A stretch of 64,000 bases of DNA. Origin: Ferruginibacter sp. GTDB lineage: Bacteria; Bacteroidota; Bacteroidia; Chitinophagales; Chitinophagaceae. Every line of letters begins with the position of its first letter. Within the stretch, counting starts at the first letter, position 1. A model generated the notes under the pieces. The model saw nothing but the letters and a program-made list of their open reading frames with translations. It was not told the DNA's origin and did no database searches. Location: contig JAOQAK010000075.1 of assembly GCA_025963635.1 (NCBI GenBank), forward strand, positions 124,001 to 188,000, in the 5' to 3' direction. The position numbers were made by a program, and so were the translations under genes. This document shows, piece after piece, positions 17,623-27,452 of this stretch.

Positions 17623-18399
17623 ATGACTGAAAGTATGCAGGAATTGGTGTCGCCCAACCGGCAACATCAAATGAAAAGGGAGTACAGGAAGTGGTTCAGT
17701 CCCCATTTGAACAGGGAGATGGAACTGCTGATATTTGGTGATTGCGGGGCACCGGTTATCTTTTTTCCTACCCGCACTGCAAGGTTTTACGACTACGAAG
17801 ATTGGGGAGTGATTGAGGCCATGGAGGAAAAGATTTTGTCGGGAAAAATCCAGGTGTATTGTGTTGACAGTATAGATGAAGAGAGCCTTTATTGTAAAGA
17901 TATTCCACCGGCCGAACGTATGCAGCGGCATTTGCAGTTCGAAAAATACCTGCTTTACGAGCTATTGCCACTTATACAGTATCAAAATAATAATCCTGCA
18001 ATTGTTTCGGCAGGTTGCAGCCTGGGCGCTTACCACGCAGTGAACCTTGCTTTCAGGCATCCCGAATATTTTAAAAAGGTAATTGGTTTAAGCGGGCGGT
18101 ACGACCTCTCTATTAAACTTGAATTTTTTGACGATCTTTTCGATGGGTATTGGGATGAGGAAATCTATTATAACATGCCAGGACAATATGTACACAACAT
18201 CAACAGTGATGAGCAAGTACAGGCGCTGCAGAACCTCGACATCATTTTCGTGGTCGGCGTGCAGGACGCATTTCTCGAAAATAATTTACAACTGAGCAGG
18301 AGCCTGCGGGAAAAAAATATTGTTAACACTTTGCACCTGCTTGAAGGCGAAGCGCACAAGGCAAGGTATTGGGGTGAACTGATGGAGTTTTACCTGTAG
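17623..18399 (+). CDS. Alpha/beta-hydrolase, putative esterase (esterase D-like)
   Basis: A 258-residue protein of the putative esterase family (PF00756-like). It opens with a substrate-cap segment (EYRKWFSPHLNREMELLIFG), then VIFFPT at the usual oxyanion-strand place, and carries the nucleophile elbow SAGCSLGAYHA (GxSxG). The acid in FVVGVQDAF and a His near the C-terminus (LEGEAHKARYW) complete a plausible triad. There is no signal peptide, so the site is cytoplasmic. It lies 11 bp after the SGNH hydrolase; two small hydrolases in one operon suggest joint deacylation of one substrate, which is inference. A second in-frame ATG four codons in is an alternative start. Confidence 0.85.
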   Translation: MTESMQELVSPNRQHQMKREYRKWFSPHLNREMELLIFGDCGAPVIFFPTRTARFYDYEDWGVIEAMEEKILSGKIQVYCVDSIDEESLYCKDIPPAERMQRHLQFEKYLLYELLPLIQYQNNNPAIVSAGCSLGAYHAVNLAFRHPEYFKKVIGLSGRYDLSIKLEFFDDLFDGYWDEEIYYNMPGQYVHNINSDEQVQALQNLDIIFVVGVQDAFLENNLQLSRSLREKNIVNTLHLLEGEAHKARYWGELMEFYL

Positions 18400-18420
18400 C
18401 CACCCGGGGATACTTTGTTT

Positions 18421-18789
18421 TTAAATGATATCTAGAACGGGTTTGGTTAAATCACTGGTGGCATCGCCGGTACTGAGGGTAGTTGCGGGTTCAAAAAGCA
18501 TCACAGCAACTTCGTTTTCAGCTACGGGACGATGCTCTGTGCCGGCCGGGACTATCAAAAATTCACCTTCGTTTACCGTAATTACCTTGTCGCGGAACTC
18601 CATATTAAAGCTTCCTTTCAACACATAAAAAAGTTCATCTTCTACCTCATGTTTGTGCCAAACAAATGCTCCGTGGAACTTTACAAGCTTGACATGCTGA
18701 CCATTGAGTTGCCCAACAATTTTTGGGCTCCAGTATTCTGTAAACATAGAGAGTTTCTCTTCAATGTTTACTTTGTTGACTATTTCCAT
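18421..18789 (-). CDS. Cupin-domain protein
   Basis: A 122-residue single-domain cupin. Motif 1 is visible as WHKHEVEDELFYVLKG (two His and a Glu for a metal ion) and motif 2 as FLIVPAGTEHRPVA (His). Proteins of this size and pattern are usually small metal-binding isomerases, dioxygenases or sugar-binding proteins; the exact activity cannot be assigned. It is monocistronic and convergent with the esterase gene (21 bp between stops). No signal peptide. Confidence 0.88.
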   Translation of the reverse strand: MEIVNKVNIEEKLSMFTEYWSPKIVGQLNGQHVKLVKFHGAFVWHKHEVEDELFYVLKGSFNMEFRDKVITVNEGEFLIVPAGTEHRPVAENEVAVMLFEPATTLSTGDATSDLTKPVLDII

Positions 18790-18859
18790 GCCCGGTGATT
18801 TGGATTGAAAATGTTATTGCCAGAATGAATCACAAAAGGAGCTGAAGTTTGCCTGTTAC

Positions 18860-19861
18860 CTATGATTGGATCTTTGGCAAGTGAAGCACTTCTTCTAAAA
18901 ACCGGGCAGTTTGCTGTTCCACACTTTGTACATCTCCCGACTTGATCGGTGATGCGAGCACATGGTTGCCGGTTTTTGGCAAGGCCATTTCTCTTTTAGC
19001 CGAAGCAGGCGTTGCCAATTGAGTGAACATGGTTTTCATGGCGCTTACTTTCACTACCGGATCCTGGTGCTGTTCATCTCTATAATAATACAGCAACAAG
19101 GTTGGTTGATGTATTTTATCAAAAGTTTCTCTGTTCATTGTGGTTTCCAGCATTTCCTCCAGCGCTACCGCGGCTTCCAAACGATAGGGCTTGTTCCAGT
19201 ATTGCTTGTAAATGGGGCGATCATCCTCAGGCACATTGTATTTACTGCCCTTTACCATGCGGGCGATTTGTAAACCCCAGTGATTGTTCAGTATCCACGC
19301 GTTGGGATCATTGATGGCAATATTGGGCGAATACAATACCAGCGCTGCTACATCATTGGGGTAAGCAGCAGCCAATTGCAGTGCCTGTGTGCCGCCCGTG
19401 CTGGTACCCATTAATATTACTTTGTCGCCCAACTGTTTCCCGACGGACAGTGCCTGTTGGGCAGTTTTCCAGTAGTTGTCTGCAGTTAGATTTGCCAGTT
19501 GCTCTGTTGTATCAATACCATGCTCTGCCAATCTCGATAAGTATAGGTTGCAGCCAAACTGCCTGGCAATATTCCTATGCACCGGGTCGCCTTCTTCCTG
19601 CGAAGCGGAGAAGCCATGCAGGTAAACAATGGCATAGGGCGTTTTTTGTTTAATGGAATCATTTGTCCAAACAATCCTTGCCTGGTTATCCGGGCGGAGT
19701 TTATGCGCAGCTTCATTCGCCGCGACAAAATTTTCTAAAGCATTTATTGCGGGTACCGGCGGCATTGCCAAATCATACTGTGGCGTGGCTGGCGAAGGAC
19801 CAATAAAATAGATAATTATTATTACCAGGAATGCCATCCCTAATCCTTTTAACCAACGCAT
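18860..19861 (-). CDS. Membrane-anchored alpha/beta-hydrolase
   Basis: A 333-residue protein with one N-terminal membrane helix (MAFLVIIIIYFIGPS) and a periplasm-facing alpha/beta-hydrolase domain. Visible are YLHGFSASQEE (HG oxyanion region, about residue 80), GTSTGGTQAL (nucleophile Ser in GxSxG, about 153), an acidic residue in LLLYYYRDEQHQDP and the terminal His in KTGNHVLASP. Spacing fits the serine-hydrolase triad. It resembles carboxylesterase or monoacylglycerol-lipase-like proteins. Its position in the cell suggests action on an envelope lipid or an imported ester, which is inference. It is a single gene, not closely coupled to its neighbours. Confidence 0.87.
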   Translation of the reverse strand: MRWLKGLGMAFLVIIIIYFIGPSPATPQYDLAMPPVPAINALENFVAANEAAHKLRPDNQARIVWTNDSIKQKTPYAIVYLHGFSASQEEGDPVHRNIARQFGCNLYLSRLAEHGIDTTEQLANLTADNYWKTAQQALSVGKQLGDKVILMGTSTGGTQALQLAAAYPNDVAALVLYSPNIAINDPNAWILNNHWGLQIARMVKGSKYNVPEDDRPIYKQYWNKPYRLEAAVALEEMLETTMNRETFDKIHQPTLLLYYYRDEQHQDPVVKVSAMKTMFTQLATPASAKREMALPKTGNHVLASPIKSGDVQSVEQQTARFLEEVLHLPKIQS

Positions 19862-20057
19862 ATTAATATTTTTATGAAGCTATGATTTATTGAAATACAA
19901 CGCAGAAACTTATTTAATAAAATTCCCGAGGGACATTACATATGTAGAATATGAAACCTGGTACGAATGCGTGGCACAGCTCTGAAGCTATTTTATTATC
20001 AATCCTATTTGAACGGTTGAGTGTTGAGCCTTGATAAAGCAAGTGGCTATCCTTCCC

Positions 20058-23000
20058 TTAGCCTTGTTTCTGATTATTTTTATCAAACATAGAAAACAGT
20101 TTCAATACGGTTGGTACGCCTGCACCAAGGGCTGCCACATAAGTGATCAGTTTCCCAAATGCTTCTTCCTGTGAAATAAGTAAAAAAGCAAGGATAGCGA
20201 GAATGACTAGTTGCAACGGATTTTTAAGTGTATTCCAGTTGCCATTCTCTTTTATCTGGTTTTTAATTTTGATCGCTTCCGAATTGCCGATTGCTGTAAG
20301 GATAAAATTGCGAAAGCCCTTATTGAATAATTTAAGCGTCCCATCCGGCCTGATCACAACGCCTTTTGCGATCAACATGCTAAGGTTATAATCATCAAAT
20401 GAATTTACCAGGTTGTCTTCGGCCAGGTCGTACAATAAAAATTTTTCCTCCTTGGTGAGCGACTGCCAGATATACATATAAAAATAATGCGAACTCACCT
20501 GCAATTTAAAAGTAAGCTCATCAAACTTTGCGATCCTGGTGTCTTCATCCAGTTCTTTGCCTGCTTCAAAAGCAGGCCCCTGTAGTTTTTTAAGAAAATA
20601 GGTATGATTGGTCTCCTGCCGCACAAGTTCTGATGAGCCAAAAGAATCCAATGGTACTAATGGAATATTACAAAGTTCTTCAACACGTTCGATCTCCATC
20701 TCCTGGCTATGATAACCTTCCAAAGAAGCGATGATGTTGAAGGGTAATTTATGATTCGGAAGAACAAATTTGCCGCTTTCTTTTGTATAGGTTTCAATGG
20801 AAGTTTCTTTTACGAATACGGTAACGCCAGCAATGCCTTTTCCATTCTCTTTATTGATAATACTTCCCTTCAACAGCATGTCAGGTGAATGGACCGAACT
20901 TAGCTGCAACGGCAAAACTACAATCCGGTAATGCCCCAGCAGCACGTGCCATCTTTCCAGGTCTTGCCCGGGTACCGACGGATCACCTGCCCTAAACGAA
21001 GGGTCCATCGCAGAATCAAGGAATGCCACGGGATGAATAGTAGAAAGTATTACAATTTTACATTTATTCTCCAGGTAAAGTCGCTCCAGAAATTCGAGCT
21101 TGAAACGATTTGAAACCGCATCCTGAATATTGTATTCAAAATGATTGACAATGATCATCCGGTTCTTCTCATCAAAAACTCTTTTTGTGTACTTGTTCCA
21201 AAGTGCTTTTTCCGCTTCCTCATTACCAGAGGAAGGAATATTGATCAGCTCTGCAATGAACACATTGTTCCCGCTTTTATCATTTTCATTGTAACATAAA
21301 GGAGTATCCTTATCCAGTACAATTTCCCCGCTATTGATCTTATCCAGCAGGTACTGTTTTTTTCCCGAACCTGGTAAGCCTATTACAAACAACGGCTGGT
21401 CCCAGCTCTTGTTTTTCAAAATTTCCTTGTCAAGCCTTTTCCACACTTCAAGATCGGGCAGGTTTAAAGAAAATAATTTTTTGATGATCGTGCTGATAAT
21501 AAAATAAAAAATAAAAAGCGAAGTTGCCAACAGCAGCCAGAACAAACCACCATTAAATCCGTTCACCGACATTACGGTAGGATAATGATAATTTAAATTT
21601 TTCGATTCAACTTTGAGATACTCACCGGGAGATGAAGATTGCCTGTACGTAATGGTTCCTTTTCCTTTTGCACAAGCTTCTTCAATTAAATTATTAAAAA
21701 CAATTGATGTATCGGTAGATCCTGGCCCGTAATAGCTGTCCTCCAAAACAGCCTTATCGGTCATATACAAACGAAACAGTTTCAAAAGGCTGATCGTCTT
21801 TATTTCTTCTTTTGAATAAACATTTTTCCCGGGCTGAGATAGCACTCCCTGCCTTGGAACGACAGTCAGGCGGCTGATGAGATTGCTATCGAGGTACACG
21901 CCGTTCCACCTGGTATCGCCGCTAAGAATGGTAGATGCAGGAGTTCCCGGAAATTTATCCAACAAGCGGTTTACAAAATCAACCTGCTTATACCGGATGC
22001 TTAAATTCTGCTCATAATTGTGCGCATTGATATAAAAGAATACCACCGGCAATCCACTTGTAATGACAAGCCGGGTAAGTGCCATTACGGCAAAACTGTT
22101 GACATAATTCCAATTGCCAAACAAGAGCTTAAATAGCTTTGCTTCCCGCAACCGGCCGGACGCCTGGTATACCTGCTGTCTGATAAAATACAAAGAAATT
22201 CCTAAAATAAACACCAGCAATTCATACAGAAAAAAATGCCGCAATGCGAGCGTTTTAAATGCCATGATGCCAATAATGACAATGAAGGCAGACAAACAAT
22301 AGATCGCTGACATTTTGAACCTGGATACATTTCTTTTTTCAGCTGCATATTTTTTTGCAAAAATAATGTTCAGGAACAATGGGATAAACGTTACAGAGAA
22401 GAGCAGCATGAAAAGATATTGCAGGAAACTGCTGCGCTTAAAAAAAACAATCAATAAAAAAATAACGATGATGTTAAATACCGTAGCCAGCACATATTCT
22501 TTGTGGCTATGAGTTTTAGGACCGATCCAACTCGTATCCAAAAGCTGCTTTTTCAGGAACGACCGCTTGGATGACACTAAAAAAATTGAGAATAATTGTA
22601 ACACCAGGAAACCAAAGAAAAAAAGCAGCATCGAAAAAGTAAAACTGTAAATTTCCATATCACTGGTTTCATTATACACTGCATCTTCAAAAACAACAAC
22701 AGAATAGGGAAGGCCGTTTATAGGCATCACCTGCACCTCGTAATCGTTGCCATAATATTTGGTGGAAAAGGTTGCGGCTACTTTTGCATCCATACTACTG
22801 GTTAGCTGGTCGGGCCTGGAAAATACATTGAACAGGTTTTCATTGAGATTTCTGGAAGGATCTGAATGGTACAATACATTCCCCTGGTTATCGGTAATCG
22901 CAAAAATAAAGCCTGTAGGCAATACAACTTTATCCAGGCTTTTAAAATTGAATGAAAGCGCTGCAACAACAAGACTATCATTTGTTGACAACTTTGATTT

Positions 23001-24398
23001 CGTCGAAATCACCGATCTAAAGGTTCCGCTTGTCCAGGAAATTACCTGCTCTAAAAAATACCGGTCGTTCGAATATCCATTGAGGAGATATTCCCTCTTT
23101 TCACTGATCTTTTTAAAATACTCCCTGCTCTTAAAATTACCATGAGGTGCATTCATTTTATCAGCTGTCCAGTTAATGATTTCTTCGCCGGTTTTATCGA
23201 GCCAGAAAACCTGGTTGATATTGATTTCTTTAACCGCCTCATTAATCATCGTTGCATTTTTCACACTGTCCGTACCATGGGCATACGCAATGGGCGCCCT
23301 ACCCAGGTAAATGATGTCCCGCTCCTTTTCAACCAGGGCGTCCAGTTGCTTTAATTTTTTATAGACTGTATCAATTTCACTCTTAAATGCTTTATTGATC
23401 CCGTTTGCGAGAACAATCCTGGAATCTTTGTTGCCCGGAGGTCGAAAAGTGAGATTATAATTAAAAAAAACAAAAAAGATCAACGACACCAGCAACATAG
23501 AAATAAAAATGGAAGCAATACCATCCGCAATGGTGAGCCTGTCTTTGCTGCCCATCTGGTAAAGTTTAAGCCATGGGAATGCTACCATCCCGATCAGCAT
23601 GATGGTTGCCAGCAACAATATCATTTGTGTTGGCAATTGCGTCTTCTCTTTTTGATAATGCTTACTGGATACCAGCCCGCCAATGATCCATTCGTTTTCT
23701 GCATTAAAACCCACCGGTTGCAAAAACATTTTATAATCCTTGCCACTGATCACCTGGTTTCTTACGCCCGAACTGCCAATACCATTAGTGGCGCCGAGCA
23801 GGGAATCTTCTTTTACAAAGCTGATACCGGCCGGAAAACTTTCATACACAGGCTTGCCTTTGCTGAAAACGATATAATCGTCGAATACATCTTTAGGAAG
23901 GAGAAACAATATGAATTGCCTGAAGCTAAACTTCATGTCAATTTTGTAAACCAACGTGTCCCTTCCATTATTATCCAAACCCTGTTTTAAAAACATCAGG
24001 CTGATTTCCCTGGTGTCATTGTTTACCTTGATTGTATACACGCTATCGACGTCGAGGCTATCTCTTATAGGACCCGCCTTTAGCCGGGGCGTTGCTGTTG
24101 GAGTGCTCAGTGTAAAATTGGCAGAAGAATATCCCTGGATATATTTAAATACCTGCCGTCGTTGATCTTTTTCAACCTTCAGGTAGTTGGAAAGCACATT
24201 ATTCAATAACGCGATGCTGTTCTCAATTTTAGTGTGGATATTCAGGTCGATGTTTTGGAGTGCTTTAAAGCGCTGTTCCCGTATCCTTCTTTCGTTTTGG
24301 GGGAGGTATATAAAGAAATAAATTGCTCCCAAAAAAATCAACACCCCCAATGTGGTTAAAACAGCAGCCTGATTTTTATTAATCGGAACAATTTTCAT
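20058..24398 (-). CDS. Giant membrane sensor-like protein: Cache-type domain, many TM helices, P-loop-like region, CarboxypepD_reg-like domain
   Basis: 1446 residues from the ATG at 24398 (an upstream in-frame TTG at 24443 is less likely). Order: TM helix; extracytoplasmic domain to about 260; two TMs; a dCache-like sensor domain (about 330-570, with FWLDKTGEEIINW and FIFAITDNQGNVLYHSD); six or seven TMs (about 590-830); another extracytoplasmic stretch; TM near 960; cytoplasmic P-loop-like domain with GLPGSGKKQ at 1007-1015, where Lys replaces the Ser/Thr that binds magnesium; a beta-sandwich like CarboxypepD_reg (KGSIINKENGKGIAGVTVFV); a winged-helix-like segment (LTKEEKFLLYDLAEDNLVN); and two final TMs. 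No kinase, cyclase or GGDEF domain follows. It stands alone. I infer a ligand-responsive membrane receptor with an NTPase-like module of doubtful activity. Confidence 0.8.
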   Translation of the reverse strand: MKIVPINKNQAAVLTTLGVLIFLGAIYFFIYLPQNERRIREQRFKALQNIDLNIHTKIENSIALLNNVLSNYLKVEKDQRRQVFKYIQGYSSANFTLSTPTATPRLKAGPIRDSLDVDSVYTIKVNNDTREISLMFLKQGLDNNGRDTLVYKIDMKFSFRQFILFLLPKDVFDDYIVFSKGKPVYESFPAGISFVKEDSLLGATNGIGSSGVRNQVISGKDYKMFLQPVGFNAENEWIIGGLVSSKHYQKEKTQLPTQMILLLATIMLIGMVAFPWLKLYQMGSKDRLTIADGIASIFISMLLVSLIFFVFFNYNLTFRPPGNKDSRIVLANGINKAFKSEIDTVYKKLKQLDALVEKERDIIYLGRAPIAYAHGTDSVKNATMINEAVKEININQVFWLDKTGEEIINWTADKMNAPHGNFKSREYFKKISEKREYLLNGYSNDRYFLEQVISWTSGTFRSVISTKSKLSTNDSLVVAALSFNFKSLDKVVLPTGFIFAITDNQGNVLYHSDPSRNLNENLFNVFSRPDQLTSSMDAKVAATFSTKYYGNDYEVQVMPINGLPYSVVVFEDAVYNETSDMEIYSFTFSMLLFFFGFLVLQLFSIFLVSSKRSFLKKQLLDTSWIGPKTHSHKEYVLATVFNIIVIFLLIVFFKRSSFLQYLFMLLFSVTFIPLFLNIIFAKKYAAEKRNVSRFKMSAIYCLSAFIVIIGIMAFKTLALRHFFLYELLVFILGISLYFIRQQVYQASGRLREAKLFKLLFGNWNYVNSFAVMALTRLVITSGLPVVFFYINAHNYEQNLSIRYKQVDFVNRLLDKFPGTPASTILSGDTRWNGVYLDSNLISRLTVVPRQGVLSQPGKNVYSKEEIKTISLLKLFRLYMTDKAVLEDSYYGPGSTDTSIVFNNLIEEACAKGKGTITYRQSSSPGEYLKVESKNLNYHYPTVMSVNGFNGGLFWLLLATSLFIFYFIISTIIKKLFSLNLPDLEVWKRLDKEILKNKSWDQPLFVIGLPGSGKKQYLLDKINSGEIVLDKDTPLCYNENDKSGNNVFIAELINIPSSGNEEAEKALWNKYTKRVFDEKNRMIIVNHFEYNIQDAVSNRFKLEFLERLYLENKCKIVILSTIHPVAFLDSAMDPSFRAGDPSVPGQDLERWHVLLGHYRIVVLPLQLSSVHSPDMLLKGSIINKENGKGIAGVTVFVKETSIETYTKESGKFVLPNHKLPFNIIASLEGYHSQEMEIERVEELCNIPLVPLDSFGSSELVRQETNHTYFLKKLQGPAFEAGKELDEDTRIAKFDELTFKLQVSSHYFYMYIWQSLTKEEKFLLYDLAEDNLVNSFDDYNLSMLIAKGVVIRPDGTLKLFNKGFRNFILTAIGNSEAIKIKNQIKENGNWNTLKNPLQLVILAILAFLLISQEEAFGKLITYVAALGAGVPTVLKLFSMFDKNNQKQG

Positions 24399-24749
24399 GA
24401 ACAGTTTTTGAAATATAGGTCGAAATTTAACCGTTAACAGCAACAGATTTTAAAAACATTCCCTGTGCGATCAACAACAGGTGGATGCATCAATCCGGTA
24501 AAAGGTATGAAGGAAGACATTGCAGTTGTTTTATGCTTTACTAACTTAACACCTTATCGCGAGATATGCAAGCAATGAGAACAAATACTTTACAGGTGGC
24601 TACAATCATTACGTATATGGCTACCTGTTTTGATGCCCCTGGTCAGAATAATATACAAAACCCCTATTTCAAAATTTAACGGAACAGTAATCCTTAAGGC
24701 ATTGTAAAAGCCTGCAATTTTGTAGGTGCCATAAATTTAAACATAGCGC
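24399..24749. other. Intergenic region between divergent large membrane gene and GH1 gene
   Basis: 351 bp with no convincing ORF or RNA gene. It should carry promoters for both flanking genes, but no TAnnTTTG element stands out. The upstream in-frame extension of the membrane protein (to 24443) lies here. Confidence 0.55.
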
Positions 24750-26099
24750 ATGCATCATATCTTATCTGCAAGGGATTTTGGAAAAAATTTTCAGTGGGGT
24801 GTAGCGATCGCAGCAGCTCAAAACGAAGGTGCGGCTGGTGAAGATGGCAAAGGCGCTTCCATCTGGGATGCCTTTGCCAAACGTCCCGGAAAAATAAGAG
24901 GGGGTGGAAGACCCACGACCGGTTGCGATTTTTATCATCGCTATAAAGACGATCTGTTGCTGGTAAAGGCGCTGGGCTTTACTGTTTTTCGTTTCTCGTT
25001 ATCATGGGCGAGGATACTACCGGATGGCACGGGTAAGGTCAATAAGGAGGGCATCGCTTTTTACCACAAGGTAATTGATGAATGCCTTAAACTTGGGCTG
25101 ATTCCCTATGTGACCTTATACCACTGGGATCTTCCGCAGGAACTGCAAAAGAAAGGAGGCTGGGCCAACTATTTTATTAACAAATGGTTCAACCGATTTG
25201 TTACGGTTTGCGCAGAAGCTTATGGCGATAAAGTAAAAAACTGGATCATCATCAATGAGCCCTTTGGCTTTACTTCTCTTGGATATATGATCGGCAGGCA
25301 TGCACCTGGAAAAACCGGGCTTGAAAATTTTTTACCGGCAATTTATCATACATCACTCGCACAGGCGGAAGGTGGCCGCATCATTCGTAACCTGGTGCCT
25401 TATGCGCATATTGGCACTGCTTTTTCATTTTCACAAGTAGTGCCTCATTCAGATAAAAAAGAAGATCTCGCAGCCGCCAATAGGGTAGACATTTTAATGA
25501 ACCGGTTATTTATAGAGCCGGTAATTGGCAAAGGCTACCCGATAGATGATTCCTTTAAATTTTTGGAAAAGCTGCAGTTGCATAATAAAGCCTGGAAGTT
25601 TGCCGACCGTCTTCAATTTGACTTTGATTTTATTGGCCTGCAATATTATTTTCCGGTGGTTATAAAATACAATCCCCTGGTGCCGTATGTACAGGCAACT
25701 GAAGTAAATGCCAAAAGCCGTAAGGTTCCGCATACCGCCATGGGATGGGAAATCAATGCAGATAGCTTTTACCGCACCATCAAAAGAATTTGGTTATATG
25801 GTGGTGTTAAAGAAATTGTCATCACAGAAAATGGCGCCGCTTTTAAAGATGAAGTGAAGAACGGCATCATCAATGACACGGAAAGGATTGATTATTTCCG
25901 GCACCATTTAAAGGCGGTATTAAAAGCAAAAAGAGAAGGCGTAAATATCAAAGGGTATTTTGCCTGGACATTGATGGATAATTTTGAATGGAGTGAAGGG
26001 TACACCAAGCGGTTTGGATTGGTGCATGTAGATTTTAAAACACAACTGAGAACGATAAAAAATTCAGGATATTGGTGGAGGGATTTTTTGAATGGCTGA
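24750..26099 (+). CDS. Glycoside hydrolase family 1 beta-glucosidase
   Basis: A 449-residue GH1 enzyme of normal length with no signal peptide, so cytoplasmic. The two catalytic glutamates are visible: the acid/base Glu170 in IIINEPFG and the nucleophile Glu360 in VITENGAAF. Other family signatures are FQWGVAIAAAQNEG at the N-terminus, VTLYHWDLPQEL, and the aglycone-side segment GYFAWTLMDNFEWSEGYTKRFGLVHVDF. It hydrolyses terminal beta-linked glucose or galactose from oligosaccharides with retention of configuration. No transporter or sugar regulator is adjacent. One sequence note: in the first motif the Gln usually found in ATASYQxEG is AAQNEG, which keeps the Q/N pair typical of the family. 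Confidence 0.95.
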   Translation: MHHILSARDFGKNFQWGVAIAAAQNEGAAGEDGKGASIWDAFAKRPGKIRGGGRPTTGCDFYHRYKDDLLLVKALGFTVFRFSLSWARILPDGTGKVNKEGIAFYHKVIDECLKLGLIPYVTLYHWDLPQELQKKGGWANYFINKWFNRFVTVCAEAYGDKVKNWIIINEPFGFTSLGYMIGRHAPGKTGLENFLPAIYHTSLAQAEGGRIIRNLVPYAHIGTAFSFSQVVPHSDKKEDLAAANRVDILMNRLFIEPVIGKGYPIDDSFKFLEKLQLHNKAWKFADRLQFDFDFIGLQYYFPVVIKYNPLVPYVQATEVNAKSRKVPHTAMGWEINADSFYRTIKRIWLYGGVKEIVITENGAAFKDEVKNGIINDTERIDYFRHHLKAVLKAKREGVNIKGYFAWTLMDNFEWSEGYTKRFGLVHVDFKTQLRTIKNSGYWWRDFLNG

Positions 26100-26277
26100 T
26101 GGATGATTTTCTGATGGCTGATTTTTGATGTCTTTCTAATTGTAATCCAATGTTAACTACCTAATGAACTAGTGTAACAAGGCCTGTACACAAACGAAAC
26201 AACCCGTTAATAGAAAGATTTTCACCACCTATTCGGCCTCTTTTAAAAAAGATAAACACGGCAATGAGTGGAATTGT

Positions 26278-27288
26278 TCAGAATCCTTCGCTGGCTAGCG
26301 GAGCAGTGCGGCCAAAAGGTAAAAACTTTTCCACCTGCACCTGCTTCAACTTCGGCGCAATGGCATTTAAAGATTCCCCGTTCAGCACTTTTTCATACAA
26401 CGACAAATATTGCAGGGTCATTTTATCTGCTGTAAAATTATCCATCACATACCGGTGACAAACATTTCGATCATAGTCGTCGATATTTTTCACGGCCGCC
26501 ACAAGTTCATCTTTGTTGGATGAGAGAAAACCAACTTCCTTCGGAATGAGTTCTGTTAATGAACCATAAGGCGTGCCGATCACGGGACAACCGAAATACA
26601 GGCTCTCGATCAGCGCTATGCCAAACGGCTCATTCCACAAAACAGGAAATAATAACCCTTTGGAACCATTGAGGATCCTGTTCTTTTCTTCGCCTCCCTT
26701 CATTCCATGGAAACGTGTGTTGGGATCAAAGGTGAGGCGTATTCCCATATTGAAATTAAACCTCACGCCACCGATTACATGCAGCGGAACGGAGGCCTGC
26801 CGTGCAATTTTTATTGCGCCCCTCACATTTTTCACTCTCCATGCCGCATCTGCCAAAAAATGAATGTATTTTCTTTTATTATTCAAGTCAGGTTTGCCAT
26901 AATCTTCCACATCGAGGCAGTTATAAACATACTGGTCGCTTCCATAACGATTGGCATGATTGCGTGAAACAAACGATGTATTCCTATCCAATTCGATTGC
27001 TTCATTGATATTTCCTTGCAGCGTAACGATGTACGGTTTGAGCGGCTTTTCATTTACAGCTGTTAGCAGGTGCAATACATCCACCGAATCCGGAACCTGG
27101 CTATTAAAAGGCAGGTCCGGATTTAATTCGTACACCTTTCCAAAGGGACAGGAGGAACCTTTAGCTACAAGATAGGAAACCGTATGTCCCATTTTAACCA
27201 GCATTTTTCCAAGCCACCAGATAACCCTTTCAGTACCGCCATATTTTAATGCGGGTATAACCGAATTATTTACAATAAGAATATGCAT
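26278..27288 (-). CDS. Glycosyltransferase family 4 protein
   Basis: A 336-residue GT-B glycosyltransferase. The start at 27288 (MHILIVNNSVIPALKYGGTE) puts the N-terminal Rossmann strand and the glycine-rich acceptor loop at the expected place; an in-frame TTG at 27315 is unlikely. The C-terminal donor site has EPFGIALIESLYFGCPVIGTP, the E-x7-E motif of GT4. It transfers a nucleotide-activated sugar with retention to an unknown acceptor, probably a glycan or small molecule. The next gene upstream is the broken methyltransferase (its 3' end 165 bp away, same strand). Convergent with the GH1 gene; a functional link is possible but not shown. Confidence 0.9.
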   Translation of the reverse strand: MHILIVNNSVIPALKYGGTERVIWWLGKMLVKMGHTVSYLVAKGSSCPFGKVYELNPDLPFNSQVPDSVDVLHLLTAVNEKPLKPYIVTLQGNINEAIELDRNTSFVSRNHANRYGSDQYVYNCLDVEDYGKPDLNNKRKYIHFLADAAWRVKNVRGAIKIARQASVPLHVIGGVRFNFNMGIRLTFDPNTRFHGMKGGEEKNRILNGSKGLLFPVLWNEPFGIALIESLYFGCPVIGTPYGSLTELIPKEVGFLSSNKDELVAAVKNIDDYDRNVCHRYVMDNFTADKMTLQYLSLYEKVLNGESLNAIAPKLKQVQVEKFLPFGRTAPLASEGF

Positions 27289-27452
27289 TTTTATAATATT
27301 TAATTCGTGGTTCAACCATGTAAATTATAAAATGCTGCTACTGGTTGCCGAAGGGAGTTTTAAATGGAGCGAAGGTCTTACTTTATTCTTTGTTGCCCGT
27401 TTTAAATAGTTTGATTGTTAGGCTATGATCATGCTGATAAAAAAGCTGGGGA

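Noticed and set aside
20058..24398. Histidine kinase or diguanylate cyclase
   Set aside because: No H box, HATPase, GGDEF or EAL motifs are present; only Cache-like and P-loop-like regions.
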